A DNA stretch of 62,176 nucleotides, taken from positions 1 to 62,176 of IMG/VR virus record IMGVR_UViG_3300043464_000342; one strand, written 5' to 3'. A model generated the notes under the pieces. The model did not search any database and had not been told where the DNA came from. It saw only the letters and a program-made list of their open reading frames with translations. The position numbers were made by a program, and so were the translations under genes. Position 1 is the stretch's first letter. Every line of letters begins with the position of its first letter. This document shows positions 35,223-45,400 of the stretch, in pieces. This DNA comes from a virus.

Positions 35223-37658
35223 TTATCGAGGTTCAAATTCCGCTAAGTCAAATCCATCTAAGCTATCCTCGTTTGATTCAAAGCTCATAGGAGGAAGATT
35301 GTTCTTTCTTTGATTAATTAACTTAGATTGCTCGGTGTTTTGTTGACTAATTCTTTGCGATTTTAAATCCTCTTTCATCTTATCTCTATCAGTAATTTCT
35401 TTTGATTCAATACCCTTAAGTTGCATATTGTAGTCAAACTCTTCTCTCATTAATTGAGATTTTAATTTGGCTTCAGCTTCAGTTCTTTGAATTTCAAAAG
35501 CAACTTCAGCTTGTTTAATTTGCATCTTAGACCTTGTCTCCATTTCAATTTTCTGCATTGCCACCTGTCCTGCCAACTCCTGAGACTTCAATTGTTGTTG
35601 AGAAATCATTGCTTGCTGTTGCATTTGCATTTTCTCTTTTTGCTCTTGAGTCTTAATACGCTTCATCTTTAATAACTGATTAGCTAACTTAAGATTGCGA
35701 ATCTCACGAATGTCAATTGCATCCTCAAGGTTAATGTCACCTTTAGATAATGCCATTTGGATATTAGCTTCAAGCTGTGCTTTTTGCTCTTCATCAGGAG
35801 AAATCTCAATAAATATACCAAAGTCATAGATATAAAGGTCCTTAATATCATTTAAGATAGATACGTTGTACTTTCCAATTTGATTAGCAAACTCTTCTTT
35901 AAAGTCAGAATATTGAAGAATGTCACCTACTCTATAGGTTAATGCCTCAGCTAATGAACGATAAATGTACAAAGAAGCGTCAAGGATGTGTCTTGTCGCT
36001 GTATTTGAATTTAATGCAGCCAATTTCTGTAACCCAACCAATGAGTTAGGGTCAGGATTTGAACCATCTCTTGCTTCATTAAGACCGGTCACAGACCTAA
36101 TCATATCGATGTAATGGTTCATATTGGTAATAAGCATTTGAGTTTTAGCTGCACCTGAGCTTGAATTAAGCTGAGTAATAGGCACTCTTGCATTATTAAA
36201 CTCACCATCTTGAGTATAGCTTCTACCAATTACACTACCTGTTTGGAAGTATAATCTTAAAGCATCCTCAGGATTATATGCATTACCCGTTCCTAAGTCA
36301 ATCTCATTCAGACCATCAGCATCAATAAAGACACCATCAGGTACAGTACGAGCAATAACTTGTTGTAATTTTAAATGCGTGATTTGAATCAAATCAGCAA
36401 ATGGTATCATTCTTCTACATAATGACTCAATAACGCCCTTATACATACGAGGTGCACAAGCAACGTAGTTTGGTAAAGCGTGTTGAGAAGCTGACTTAGG
36501 ACGAACCATATTCTCAGACATCTTCCACTGCAATAAGATATTGGTACCCATTACCATAATACCTTCATACCAAACATCAATAGTCTTTTCTATTTTTTCA
36601 AAGTTGCCTTCCTCCATCATTTCAACAGGAGGATTAAAAGTCTCATCTTTTTCAATAACACGAGAGCCACCGCCTTCAAGTCTCTTCTTCTTATAAACCA
36701 CCTTTTTAGATGTTTTATAGTTAAAGTACATTAAAGTACAAGTGTCTTTATTAAATAAACTGTTCTCATAGAACTGAGCCACGTTATAATAATCATACCA
36801 CGCTTGGCTATATTGAGTTATCTCTTGTAAATCTTCTTTTGTAAGACTTTGGTCAATCTTCATTAATTCCATAATAGGAAGAGTCTTAATCTCTCCCCAA
36901 TAGAAACAATCTTTAAAGAATGGGTCTTCAGTATAGCTATACACAATATTAGCAGGGTCAACATATGAAACCTCAACACCTGTCCCTAATAAGAACTCGT
37001 GTTTAGCTACACCAATACCTACAACAGCAATGTCATAGTCTATTCTTTTTCTAATATCGTCATAGTGATTCTCATCAAATATAGTATTGATTGCTTCTTC
37101 TTCTGCAATCTCAATAGCAGGCTTATACTTAAGCTGCATATATAATGATAATTCTTCGTCAGTTTCAGGAAGCTCCTCAGGGTCCATCATAAAAGTATCA
37201 ACGCCTGTCTTCTCTTTGATGGTGCTTAATATATCTTTTGATACCATCTGAGCCTCAATCATATCTTGATACTTGCTTCTCTTAGCTTGAGACATTGCAT
37301 CTTGTGCATAGGTCTTAACTTTAAAAAGTCTATCAGACATACCATTTACAACAATGTCAATGAATTTAGGAAGGATAGGAACCGGTGTCCAATCTAAGTT
37401 TAAATGAGACAAATCACCATCAATAGCAATTTCATTTTTATATTTTGCAATAGACTGTTCTCCACGTGCATACAATCGTAATCTACGGAAATCTCTCCAT
37501 TGGCTATAGTATCTACAGGCGTTTCCATCTTTACGAAACCATTCATATTGGATGGCCTGACCCACTTGTAAACCAAATGTGTCAGATGCCTTTTCTGCGT
37601 CAGTAGCTAACTGACTTGGAAAGGACACACTATTTATTTCGATTGCTACATTTTTCAT
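35223..37658 (-). CDS. Portal protein, 811 aa
   Basis: Size, place after the large terminase and the sequence of the core (IVYSYTEDPFFKDCFYWGEI; MIPFADLIQITHLKLQQVIARTVPDGVFIDADGLNEI; TGLNEARDGSNPDPNS) identify a portal of the crAss-like/T7-like long type. The last 170 residues are a Gln/Met/Lys-rich coiled coil that would form the barrel or contact packaged material. ATGA overlap with terminase. Confidence 0.8.
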   Translation of the reverse strand: MKNVAIEINSVSFPSQLATDAEKASDTFGLQVGQAIQYEWFRKDGNACRYYSQWRDFRRLRLYARGEQSIAKYKNEIAIDGDLSHLNLDWTPVPILPKFIDIVVNGMSDRLFKVKTYAQDAMSQAKRSKYQDMIEAQMVSKDILSTIKEKTGVDTFMMDPEELPETDEELSLYMQLKYKPAIEIAEEEAINTIFDENHYDDIRKRIDYDIAVVGIGVAKHEFLLGTGVEVSYVDPANIVYSYTEDPFFKDCFYWGEIKTLPIMELMKIDQSLTKEDLQEITQYSQAWYDYYNVAQFYENSLFNKDTCTLMYFNYKTSKKVVYKKKRLEGGGSRVIEKDETFNPPVEMMEEGNFEKIEKTIDVWYEGIMVMGTNILLQWKMSENMVRPKSASQHALPNYVACAPRMYKGVIESLCRRMIPFADLIQITHLKLQQVIARTVPDGVFIDADGLNEIDLGTGNAYNPEDALRLYFQTGSVIGRSYTQDGEFNNARVPITQLNSSSGAAKTQMLITNMNHYIDMIRSVTGLNEARDGSNPDPNSLVGLQKLAALNSNTATRHILDASLYIYRSLAEALTYRVGDILQYSDFKEEFANQIGKYNVSILNDIKDLYIYDFGIFIEISPDEEQKAQLEANIQMALSKGDINLEDAIDIREIRNLKLANQLLKMKRIKTQEQKEKMQMQQQAMISQQQLKSQELAGQVAMQKIEMETRSKMQIKQAEVAFEIQRTEAEAKLKSQLMREEFDYNMQLKGIESKEITDRDKMKEDLKSQRISQQNTEQSKLINQRKNNLPPMSFESNEDSLDGFDLAEFEPR

Positions 37659-39904
37659 CTAATCAATTGACTTGTTTTTCCTTCATTGCTATATTTAGCG
37701 AAGTTAATAATTAATTTCGATTCTTTTTTCTCAGGCACATACAAATGCTTCTGATTGGCCATTATACATAAACCCGAGCTAATAGAGGCGTCAAACTTTG
37801 TTCTATCGTTGATGTCAAACTTTGCCCAATCCTCAAGTGTTCTTGTGAATGGCATTGTCCCCATCTCCTCAGGGTCTCTGTATTTCCCTTCTAAATCTAA
37901 TCCAACAAACTTCTCTATATACGACTCAATGGCAGAAGCGTGCGCTTGCTTAACATCTTCTGATGAGTTTGGAATACCTCCTAACTCACGCTCAGTCTTA
38001 GTTAATTTAGCCATCTGCTTATCAGGTCTATTAATAGAAAAGCCTCTATATCCCCTATTTTTAATATGATATAAAAGTCTTGGTTTATTATTCTCCACTA
38101 AGATAGGCATTCCGTAGAATATACAAGCCATCAAGACCTCTTCAAAGAATATCTCTGCCGTCTGTGGACGAGCAACATACTCCAAGAAAAACTCATTCAC
38201 AGGCGCATCGTCCATATGAAACTTAGTCATACCGTGTAATGCACCATTAGAACCACGTCCACCTACTACGGCTGATATATCATATGAGTCACAACCAAAT
38301 GAACCAAGATGCTCATTGCCGGGATATTTAATCCCATTGCGTATGTGCACATTGTTTTGCATATGCTTTGGTGGTGCCCAACTAATAAGAAATCTACCAC
38401 GTGTATCGGGTGTCCATATTACTTCAGTATCTCTTATGCCATCTCTCCAAGAGAATGACCCACGAGTTAAATAATGCTCTTTAATCATTGAGTCATTGTA
38501 ATCAATCTGCTGATATAACTTAGTTAAATTAAATAATGATTGTTTGCTCTCATCTCTAAATGCGTGAGACTCAGTTCTTGGAAACTGACGATAGAACTCG
38601 TTCAGTGCATCAGCGTCACTTTTTAAAGAGTCAACCTCAGCTTCCCAATAGTCAATGGCTCCGTTTTTAATCCAATTGCCATCAACGCCCATTAAAGGCT
38701 CTTCAGGCTTACGGAATACAGGATGACCATATCTATCAATAAAGCCTTCCATATTCCATTCCATAGGGATAAATATGGCATATAGGCCACTTTTAGTCTG
38801 TCCGTTGGCATTTCTGTTCTTTACATTAGACTGCTCGTAAATATCTTTAAAGTTTTGCCCTCCACGTGATAAGGCATTTGAGGTAGAGCCCATCATACAC
38901 TTGCCGATAATCTTACTACCTAATCTTAAACAAGTTTTAGTTACACGCCAATTCTCTTTAATGTTCACAGGGTTAGTCCACTTACCACTCTCATCGTGTG
39001 CTAAGAATAATAGCTTCTCTCCATCATAAGAGTTGTCATCTGTATTCTTCCAATCTATTGTAGTATCAAGTCCGTCAATCTCATTGTCATCGGACTCGTA
39101 CATATTTTTCTTAGTAATCTTTGCAGCAGGAACTCTAAAGGCCAATTCGGTCTTTGGCTTGTCCATACCATCCATAATCGGTTTAAAAAAGAATGGGAGT
39201 CTGCTATTAATAGGCACAACCTTATCGGTGAACATCTTTTTAGCATCAGCACCCGTCTTAGACAAGATACCTATACGTGCATCACGTGCGAGGGTGCCTA
39301 TATTCACACACTCTGAAGATGACATAAAGGAGAATCCTGAACGTCTAATCTTAAGATAGACCATTCCAAATGACCTTGGGTCAGCACGACAAGCCTCCCA
39401 AAATATCCAATAGATTCTATTAGCTTCACGAAAATCAGGATAACCCACGTCAATACTCGACCATTGTAGGTACATATAGTGAGAGCCCGTGATATAGGTT
39501 TTGACTCCGTTATTCATAAACCAAAAACCTTGCTCACGATAGTCAAACTCTTTCTCGATATAGTCTACCCACCTGTCTTTAAACTCTTTTGGCTTTTGAT
39601 TCCATTGAAATATGGATTGTATTTTAGCTAACTCACGTGGAAGGTCTTGACGCTCCCAATACTGTTCAGCCTTAGTGGAGTGTCTTTGAAGACACTTATC
39701 AGGAGTTAGAGGAAGTGCTATGCGCAATCCTTCTATCTCTATTATATCCCCTATTTGTCCTGTTTTTGAAATAACAACAACGTCATATTGGTCGTTGTAT
39801 CCATATAGCCACGACCTCACTCTATTCTTATTAGATATGACGGCTGCCGGTATGTAATCTACAAGTACACGGCACAGACTATTGTTTTGACCTTCTTTCT
39901 GCAA
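37655..39904 (-). CDS. Terminase large subunit
   Basis: 749 residues. The ATPase has a degenerate Walker A KIRRSGFS near residue 186 and Walker B LLFLAHDES near 298. The RNase H-like nuclease has acidic residues in GCDSYD near 538 and in VENNKPRLLYHI near 604, followed by an ISSGLCIMANQ region. It packages DNA through the portal. It overlaps its neighbours by 26 nt upstream and 4 nt downstream, and holds one palindrome copy. Confidence 0.85.
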   Translation of the reverse strand: MQKEGQNNSLCRVLVDYIPAAVISNKNRVRSWLYGYNDQYDVVVISKTGQIGDIIEIEGLRIALPLTPDKCLQRHSTKAEQYWERQDLPRELAKIQSIFQWNQKPKEFKDRWVDYIEKEFDYREQGFWFMNNGVKTYITGSHYMYLQWSSIDVGYPDFREANRIYWIFWEACRADPRSFGMVYLKIRRSGFSFMSSSECVNIGTLARDARIGILSKTGADAKKMFTDKVVPINSRLPFFFKPIMDGMDKPKTELAFRVPAAKITKKNMYESDDNEIDGLDTTIDWKNTDDNSYDGEKLLFLAHDESGKWTNPVNIKENWRVTKTCLRLGSKIIGKCMMGSTSNALSRGGQNFKDIYEQSNVKNRNANGQTKSGLYAIFIPMEWNMEGFIDRYGHPVFRKPEEPLMGVDGNWIKNGAIDYWEAEVDSLKSDADALNEFYRQFPRTESHAFRDESKQSLFNLTKLYQQIDYNDSMIKEHYLTRGSFSWRDGIRDTEVIWTPDTRGRFLISWAPPKHMQNNVHIRNGIKYPGNEHLGSFGCDSYDISAVVGGRGSNGALHGMTKFHMDDAPVNEFFLEYVARPQTAEIFFEEVLMACIFYGMPILVENNKPRLLYHIKNRGYRGFSINRPDKQMAKLTKTERELGGIPNSSEDVKQAHASAIESYIEKFVGLDLEGKYRDPEEMGTMPFTRTLEDWAKFDINDRTKFDASISSGLCIMANQKHLYVPEKKESKLIINFAKYSNEGKTSQLIR
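39680..39695 (-). repeat. 16-bp palindrome copy inside the terminase gene
   Basis: On the coding (minus) strand it reads GTGTCTTCAAAGACAC and encodes residues near KCLQRHST, in the first 80 codons. Confidence 0.8.
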
Positions 39905-40172
39905 ATCCTTGTTTTGTATCTGTTTTACTTATTCCTTTGTCTGCAGAGTCAAGATTTTCTTTCTCCGCTTCTATTCTACTTAATATTTCAAAGGCGTCAA
40001 ATATAGCTAACTTCTTAGCTGCTGCTGCATTCTTCATCTTGTCTGCAGATACGTCACCATTATCCGATTCGGTATTGATAATATCTTCCTCTGCTACCTT
40101 AACAAGATGATTGACAGCTTTATATCCTGCCTCTATAATTCTTAATTTTATTGCTTTTGTATCACTGCTCAT
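39879..40172 (-). CDS. Possible terminase small subunit, 97 aa
   Basis: A small helical protein (LRIIEAGYKAVNHLVKVAEEDII; AAAKKLAIFDAFEILSRIEAEKEN) encoded directly upstream of the large terminase with a 26-nt overlap. Size and place fit a small terminase subunit, but no helix-turn-helix is evident, so the call is positional. Confidence 0.5.
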   Translation of the reverse strand: MSSDTKAIKLRIIEAGYKAVNHLVKVAEEDIINTESDNGDVSADKMKNAAAAKKLAIFDAFEILSRIEAEKENLDSADKGISKTDTKQGFAERRSKQ

Positions 40173-40732
40173 AACTTCATTGTTATTTGGTGGTCATACA
40201 TCCTATATAACTTCTCATTGTCTACGGTAAACTCATACTCACTATCAGGGCTAAAACATATCATATCCCCTTCTTTTATGCCACGCTCAAGTAAATACTC
40301 GTTAGGATACTTCATTATGCCCATTAGAGGCTCTTCAGAAAACGGCTTCTTAATGTAGCTTTCAGTAACCCCCATAGGCTTGACAAAGCAAAATCTATCA
40401 TAAGCGTTCCACGTGGAACCTTTTTTATACATAAAGAATTGTTCGGTTTCAATAAAAAACAGGTCATCTTTAAAGAATGACTTACCGCTTTTTTGCCTAC
40501 CACGCATATCGTTATAGAACTTAAATACGTTATGATGTACAAGTAGTATGTCTCCGGGTTTAATGGGTCCGTTGTAGCCCAATGGTAGTTCAACGACTTC
40601 TGCAAATCGGTTGGAAAACTTATGGTCTTCCTCAGAGGTGCTGACAATAAAGTCAATGCCTCCTATCTCTTTTGTATTATCGTACCTTTTTCCATTAACC
40701 GGCTTGGCTATGAAATAGAATGGCGACCTCAT
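40169..40732 (-). CDS. Possible GroES-like beta-barrel protein, 187 aa
   Basis: Two segments resemble the strands of co-chaperonins: GPIKPGDILLVHHNVFKFYND and, at the C-terminus, GIKEGDMICFSPDSEYEFTVDNEKLYRMYDHQITM (compare GDxVlF...ev...yliir..dIl). A clear GroES is encoded at 53896, so this may be a divergent relative used in capsid assembly. It is first in the packaging run with ATGA/TAATG couplings. A parS-like palindrome lies inside it. Confidence 0.45.
   Translation of the reverse strand: MRSPFYFIAKPVNGKRYDNTKEIGGIDFIVSTSEEDHKFSNRFAEVVELPLGYNGPIKPGDILLVHHNVFKFYNDMRGRQKSGKSFFKDDLFFIETEQFFMYKKGSTWNAYDRFCFVKPMGVTESYIKKPFSEEPLMGIMKYPNEYLLERGIKEGDMICFSPDSEYEFTVDNEKLYRMYDHQITMKL
40406..40419. 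promoter_or_regulatory. parS-like palindrome GTTCCACGTGGAAC
   Basis: Perfect 14-bp palindrome matching the core of bacterial parS sites (GTTnCACGTGnAAC). A second, 16-bp site is at 54172-54187. No ParA or full ParB is encoded in the genome, so any binding protein would come from the host. Confidence 0.55.
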
Positions 40733-40959
40733 TAGATGTTGATGTTATATTCAATGGATACGGGGATGGCAGAGGTAAACTCTTTCCAAAGCACTACTTC
40801 TGCCTTCTCGTTTATAATGTAAATCTGAATAGATTCTTTCTCAGGATTAATCCTAATTAGATGAATCTCGTTGCTATCATTAAGGATTTTCTGCCCTACA
40901 ATATAGTGCATAGCACCACCCTTGTAATCAGGCCCTATTGATATTTTACGAATGTCCAT
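40732..40959 (-). CDS. Hypothetical protein, 75 aa
   Basis: Beta-rich small protein of unknown function. Start and stop overlap with its neighbours as TAATG, so it is translationally coupled in the packaging run. Confidence 0.65.
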   Translation of the reverse strand: MDIRKISIGPDYKGGAMHYIVGQKILNDSNEIHLIRINPEKESIQIYIINEKAEVVLWKEFTSAIPVSIEYNINI

Positions 40960-41360
40960 TATAATTCCTCCTCAGCTTCTTTTTCATTAAATGTAATGCC
41001 ACTTGTCCACTGTTCAAGGAAAATAAGATTCTCTAAACCTTGTGGGTTAATAACCTCAATAGGTTTAAACTCAAATTCTTTTTCATTTAAAGTCTCAATA
41101 TCCTTACTTAGTTTTTTAACACCTTCTTTATTGAACTTGTATTCTCCTTTCTCGTCTGTCAAAAGGATTCCTTTATCGTCAGTTGCAGCATTATCCAAAC
41201 GCAGTTCTTCACGTTGCTTATTGTATTCCTCGTGAAAAGGCTTAACTTTCTCATACAATTTGAATAATTTTTTTTGAACTTTGGTTTCCTGACTACCAAG
41301 AACGGCATTAATAGAAGCCACTAAAATGTTTAGGTCTTTGTACTTTTTTTTGTTTTCCAT
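40959..41360 (-). CDS. Hypothetical helical protein, 133 aa
   Basis: A charged, mostly helical protein (EKVKPFHEEYNKQREELRLDNAATD...). Its leader AATCTAATCAAATG is typical. It is the first gene of the packaging run and is preceded by the palindrome CGTACCTAAGGTACG. Function unknown. Confidence 0.65.
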   Translation of the reverse strand: MENKKKYKDLNILVASINAVLGSQETKVQKKLFKLYEKVKPFHEEYNKQREELRLDNAATDDKGILLTDEKGEYKFNKEGVKKLSKDIETLNEKEFEFKPIEVINPQGLENLIFLEQWTSGITFNEKEAEEEL

Positions 41361-41381
41361 TTGATTAGATTTTAATATTAA

Positions 41382-41396
41382 CGTACCTAAGGTACG
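41382..41396. promoter_or_regulatory. Palindrome before the packaging operon
   Basis: CGTACCTAAGGTACG has seven-base arms around one base. It lies 21 nt upstream of the start at 41360 and has no T tract, so an operator is more likely than a terminator. Confidence 0.35.
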
Positions 41397-41426
41397 CTAA
41401 TGTAAAAGTAATGAATAAATATTGAA

Positions 41427-41753
41427 CTAAGAAATAGTTTCTTCAACGATTGGTTCAGGCTCAGGTGTTGGTTCAGGTGTAGGCTCCGGAGGTACAGGAG
41501 GTACATAATCACCTGTGATTATAACATCAATTTCAGTAGCTACCCAATTATAAGCATAGTCATTTGTAGCCCAATTATCATAAACTTCGCCTGTCATTGT
41601 TAAGTTACCTTGTTGTAATTGACTTTGAGTATCAGTTAAAAGTGCATAGTAAAAAGTAGCTGAAGTACTTAAATTGTCATTAATACAATAAGCGTTAAGG
41701 ATTGTTGCCGTTCCTAAATTTAGTGGGAATACCACAGGTTCAATTGTTTTCAT
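41427..41753 (-). CDS. Fibre-associated protein with Pro/Glu repeat tail, 108 aa
   Basis: Beta-rich protein whose C-terminal part is a Pro-Glu-Pro repeat (VPPVPPEPTPEPTPEPEP). It lies downstream of the fibre and a 239-aa protein. Likely a small tail-tip or fibre accessory; no family recognised. Confidence 0.6.
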   Translation of the reverse strand: MKTIEPVVFPLNLGTATILNAYCINDNLSTSATFYYALLTDTQSQLQQGNLTMTGEVYDNWATNDYAYNWVATEIDVIITGDYVPPVPPEPTPEPTPEPEPIVEETIS

Positions 41754-41763
41754 TTTTATTTTA

Positions 41764-42483
41764 TTAAGGTTGTAAAAAAACTACTCTGTATGCAGGATAA
41801 CCCGGAAATCCATATTTTATAATAAGGTTATTAGATAAATCATAAACAAAAAATCTTATAAAATAAGTTCCATCAGCCCAAATAGTACTATTTAAAAAAT
41901 AATCATTATTATATACTCCATTTGTAGCCCATTCCAATGCTCCTGATGAATTATATATACCAACTTCTCTTACTTGATATCCCGGAGAAACTGTAAATGT
42001 AAAATTACTATCTAAGTATTGTGGACTAATAGGTCTTGGATATGTAGTTCCTGTATTATCAGGATAACAAATACCTACTTGTGATATAGAATAAACAAGA
42101 TATTGGTTATTTTGATATGAATTTTCCTGCATACAAAATCTTCCAACATAACCAAATGTGTTTTGAAGAATAGTTTGTGTAGAACCATCAGGAGCCAAAT
42201 AAGTAAAAAACGCACCTGTTGCTCCCGGAATAGATAATCTTGTTACATCATATAAATAAAAATTAGGTAAAGCACCTAATGCCGCACCTAATACGTCTTG
42301 GTATCTTGGACAGCGATTATTTGTGTAAGACTTAAATGGCTCAATGCTATTATCCATATAAAACCACTGATTCAAATCAGCTTTAGTCATAACTTCATTT
42401 GTACTTGAAGGTGCTGATGTAAGCGGATAAAGACCCATTATATTTGCATCTGAAAAAGTTATTAGTGCATTTGTGGTCCTCAT
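41764..42483 (-). CDS. Fibre-associated adhesin-like protein, 239 aa
   Basis: Tyr/Asn/Gly-rich, beta-rich protein with no enzyme motif. It overlaps the end of the large fibre gene by 1 nt and so is co-expressed. A host-contact function is inferred from place and composition only. Confidence 0.6.
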   Translation of the reverse strand: MRTTNALITFSDANIMGLYPLTSAPSSTNEVMTKADLNQWFYMDNSIEPFKSYTNNRCPRYQDVLGAALGALPNFYLYDVTRLSIPGATGAFFTYLAPDGSTQTILQNTFGYVGRFCMQENSYQNNQYLVYSISQVGICYPDNTGTTYPRPISPQYLDSNFTFTVSPGYQVREVGIYNSSGALEWATNGVYNNDYFLNSTIWADGTYFIRFFVYDLSNNLIIKYGFPGYPAYRVVFLQP

Positions 42484-45400
42484 TATGCTTCGTATTTTTG
42501 AAGTTTAAACTCTAATTCAGACACTTTGTTTTTAAGAATATCAATTTCGCTCTCTATTACTGATATCTTAGCAGTATGAACCTGAGAATATGACAAACCA
42601 AGGAAACCATCATTACCTTCTATAACTGCACTTGGTAATATTTCTTTTAAATCTTGTGCATAATAACCTAATTCTTGTTTGCCATTTTTAACATACATTC
42701 TTGCAACAACATTTTCAATTCCTTTTGGTTGTTTGTAATCTTTAACAATAATCTTTAATCTACTATCTGAAGTATCAAAGAAACCACCTGTTGAACGAAC
42801 AGTACCATTCACATCTAATTTATATCCTGCATCTGTTGTAGTATTTATAAGAATATTACCATTACTTGCAACCGCAAATCTTGTAGATGCTGCATTTGTA
42901 CTATAAATTTCAAAAGCCGAACTAATCAATATAGAAGCACCTATTCTATAATCCGAGTTTGCATCGTGAGTAGACTTAAAACGCATTGTAGCTTCATTCG
43001 AAGTAGTTTGGTTAATAAATATTCCATAATTACTTGAACCACTATAATCAATTTGAAATCTTGTAGCAGTAACCGCAGAAGTAGTATTTAATCCAATCCT
43101 TGTTCCATCATCGTATAAAACTCCATTTCCTAAAGATGTTCCACCTGTCCACTTAGAATGATATCCACTTGTTCCACTACCTGTAACACCACTTCCTCCA
43201 CCACCTCCAATAGTAGTACCATTTATTTGAAATACTCCATTAATGTTTACATTACCATTTACTTGTAATGCACCACCACCACTAATTCCACCTGTATTTA
43301 TGAATACATTTCCAACACCATTTATTGTCATTCTTTCTACTAAAGATTGACTTGTATTAGCTGTAAAAAAATGCAAAGCACCGCTATTTCCTGTATCCCA
43401 ATCTCCGTGTATTCTACTTGTATTATATACTCCCGCATAATTAACTCTAAAAGTTAATGCAGAACCATATCCTGAAGTGTTTTCATTATACAATGTTACT
43501 CCACCTGAATTATCTGCTGCATTTCTTGCAATAGTTAATTTATCATTTGGACTACTTGTTCCGATTGCCGTATTTCCATTACTACCTATAACAAATCTAT
43601 AAGCACTTGCGGCATTATCATAAATAAGTAAATTATTAGAAGCTCCTGATTGTGAGTTCCAAATCTGCATTGAATTTGCATCATTAGAATTTCCTAATAT
43701 TAATAAACTGCCTGAACCTATTGTTAAATTACTTGTAAACCTTCCTGTTCCATTAATATCTAATTTATATCCTGCATCTGTTGTTGTATTTAATAATAAA
43801 TTTCCATCAACACTAAATCTTGCTTTGTTTGCTCCGTTTGTTCTAAAAATTAATGGATGATTAGACTGTGTTCCTACAATACCTGCAGAATTAGAATTAT
43901 CTGCATCTAAAAATATATGAATACCACCCGAGTAAACAGATATAAAATTATCAGTAGTATTTGGACCTTCTACTCTAAGCACTTCAGCACCAACAGAAGA
44001 AAAAAATCTACCTTTAGCACTAACATCAAGTTTGTATCCTCCGTCTGTAAGAGTACCTATAAGTACATTACCACCTCCTGTAATGTTTAATCTTGGTAAA
44101 TCATTTGTAAATAAATGTAAAAATCTATTTTTATCTGTACCAAAACTTACTGAATAAGGTTGTGAATTTGAAGGAATAATAGAACCACCTACAGAACTAT
44201 CAACTCCAATAATCATACGACCACTTGTATTGGTCATATCTGCATATTGATAATCAGTACCCCTTCCTGTTGCATTAAATACTGCTGAAGCCGTTGCACC
44301 AATTACTGAACTAAAAGTTTTAGTACCACTAATTGTTTGAGTAGTATCAAGAGTAACATAAGTATTAGAATCAACAGAACCATCTGCTTTTAAAAATTGT
44401 AAAGATGTCCCTCCACTTTTAATTAAAGAAGACGCAGTAATACTTGAAGTAAATGTAGCAGCACCATTAGCTTCAATTTTAAATCTTTTTGCAAGTGTAC
44501 CTCCAACAATTGTTCTAAATTCTATTTCACTTGTATTTGGTGCTGAGCTTTCAGCAAATATTTGAACTGCTTTAGTAGCTGATTGATAAAAGTTTATTGA
44601 ATTACCATATCCAAGAGTACCACTATTTGTTAAATCTAATCCACTATTACTATTATTTACATTTACACTAAAGTTAGCAGTTGTTCCAACTAAAGCACCT
44701 GTTAAAGTACCACCTGCTAATGGAAGATAATTACCTAAAGCAGATGCTAAAGCGTAAGTATTAGTATCTAAAGCAAAAGTTCCCGACGCAGTCATTTTTA
44801 CAAAAGAAGTAGACGCAAAAGTTAAAGCTGCTAAAGAAGTTAAATTAGTAGAACCTGCTTGCTTATTATTAAATGTATTCCAATCAGTGCTTGACAAAAA
44901 TCCATTACTTGCTGTACCTGATTGAGTGATACTTATAGCACCTGTAGTATTGTTATACTGAATAGGAGCTGTACCACTTAATGACGCTAATGTTATAAAC
45001 GATGCACCATTAGTTAATTGGCTTGTATTAGTTGGTATAGTAATAACACCTGTAGTGCTATTGTAAGCACCACTACCTGCAGTAAAACTTAAAGCTGCAC
45101 GTGCTCTACTATCTAAATAATATTGATTAGTAACTCCTTCAGGAATATTGTCAGTTGTTAAGCTAACAGCACCTGTCTGTCCATTTACACTTACTACAGC
45201 GTCTGTATTATCTACCTGCTGCCAAGCTGTACCATCAAATATTGCCCAATCCCCTACGAACCAATCTGTGATTCCATCAAGGTTTGTTGTACCTGCAACA
45301 CTTACAATATAGTAATATCCTCTTACGCCAACTCCACTTGCTAACGCAGGTGTATTAGTAGAAGCATTCCAAGTACCTTGATAAATTGTACTACCAATCA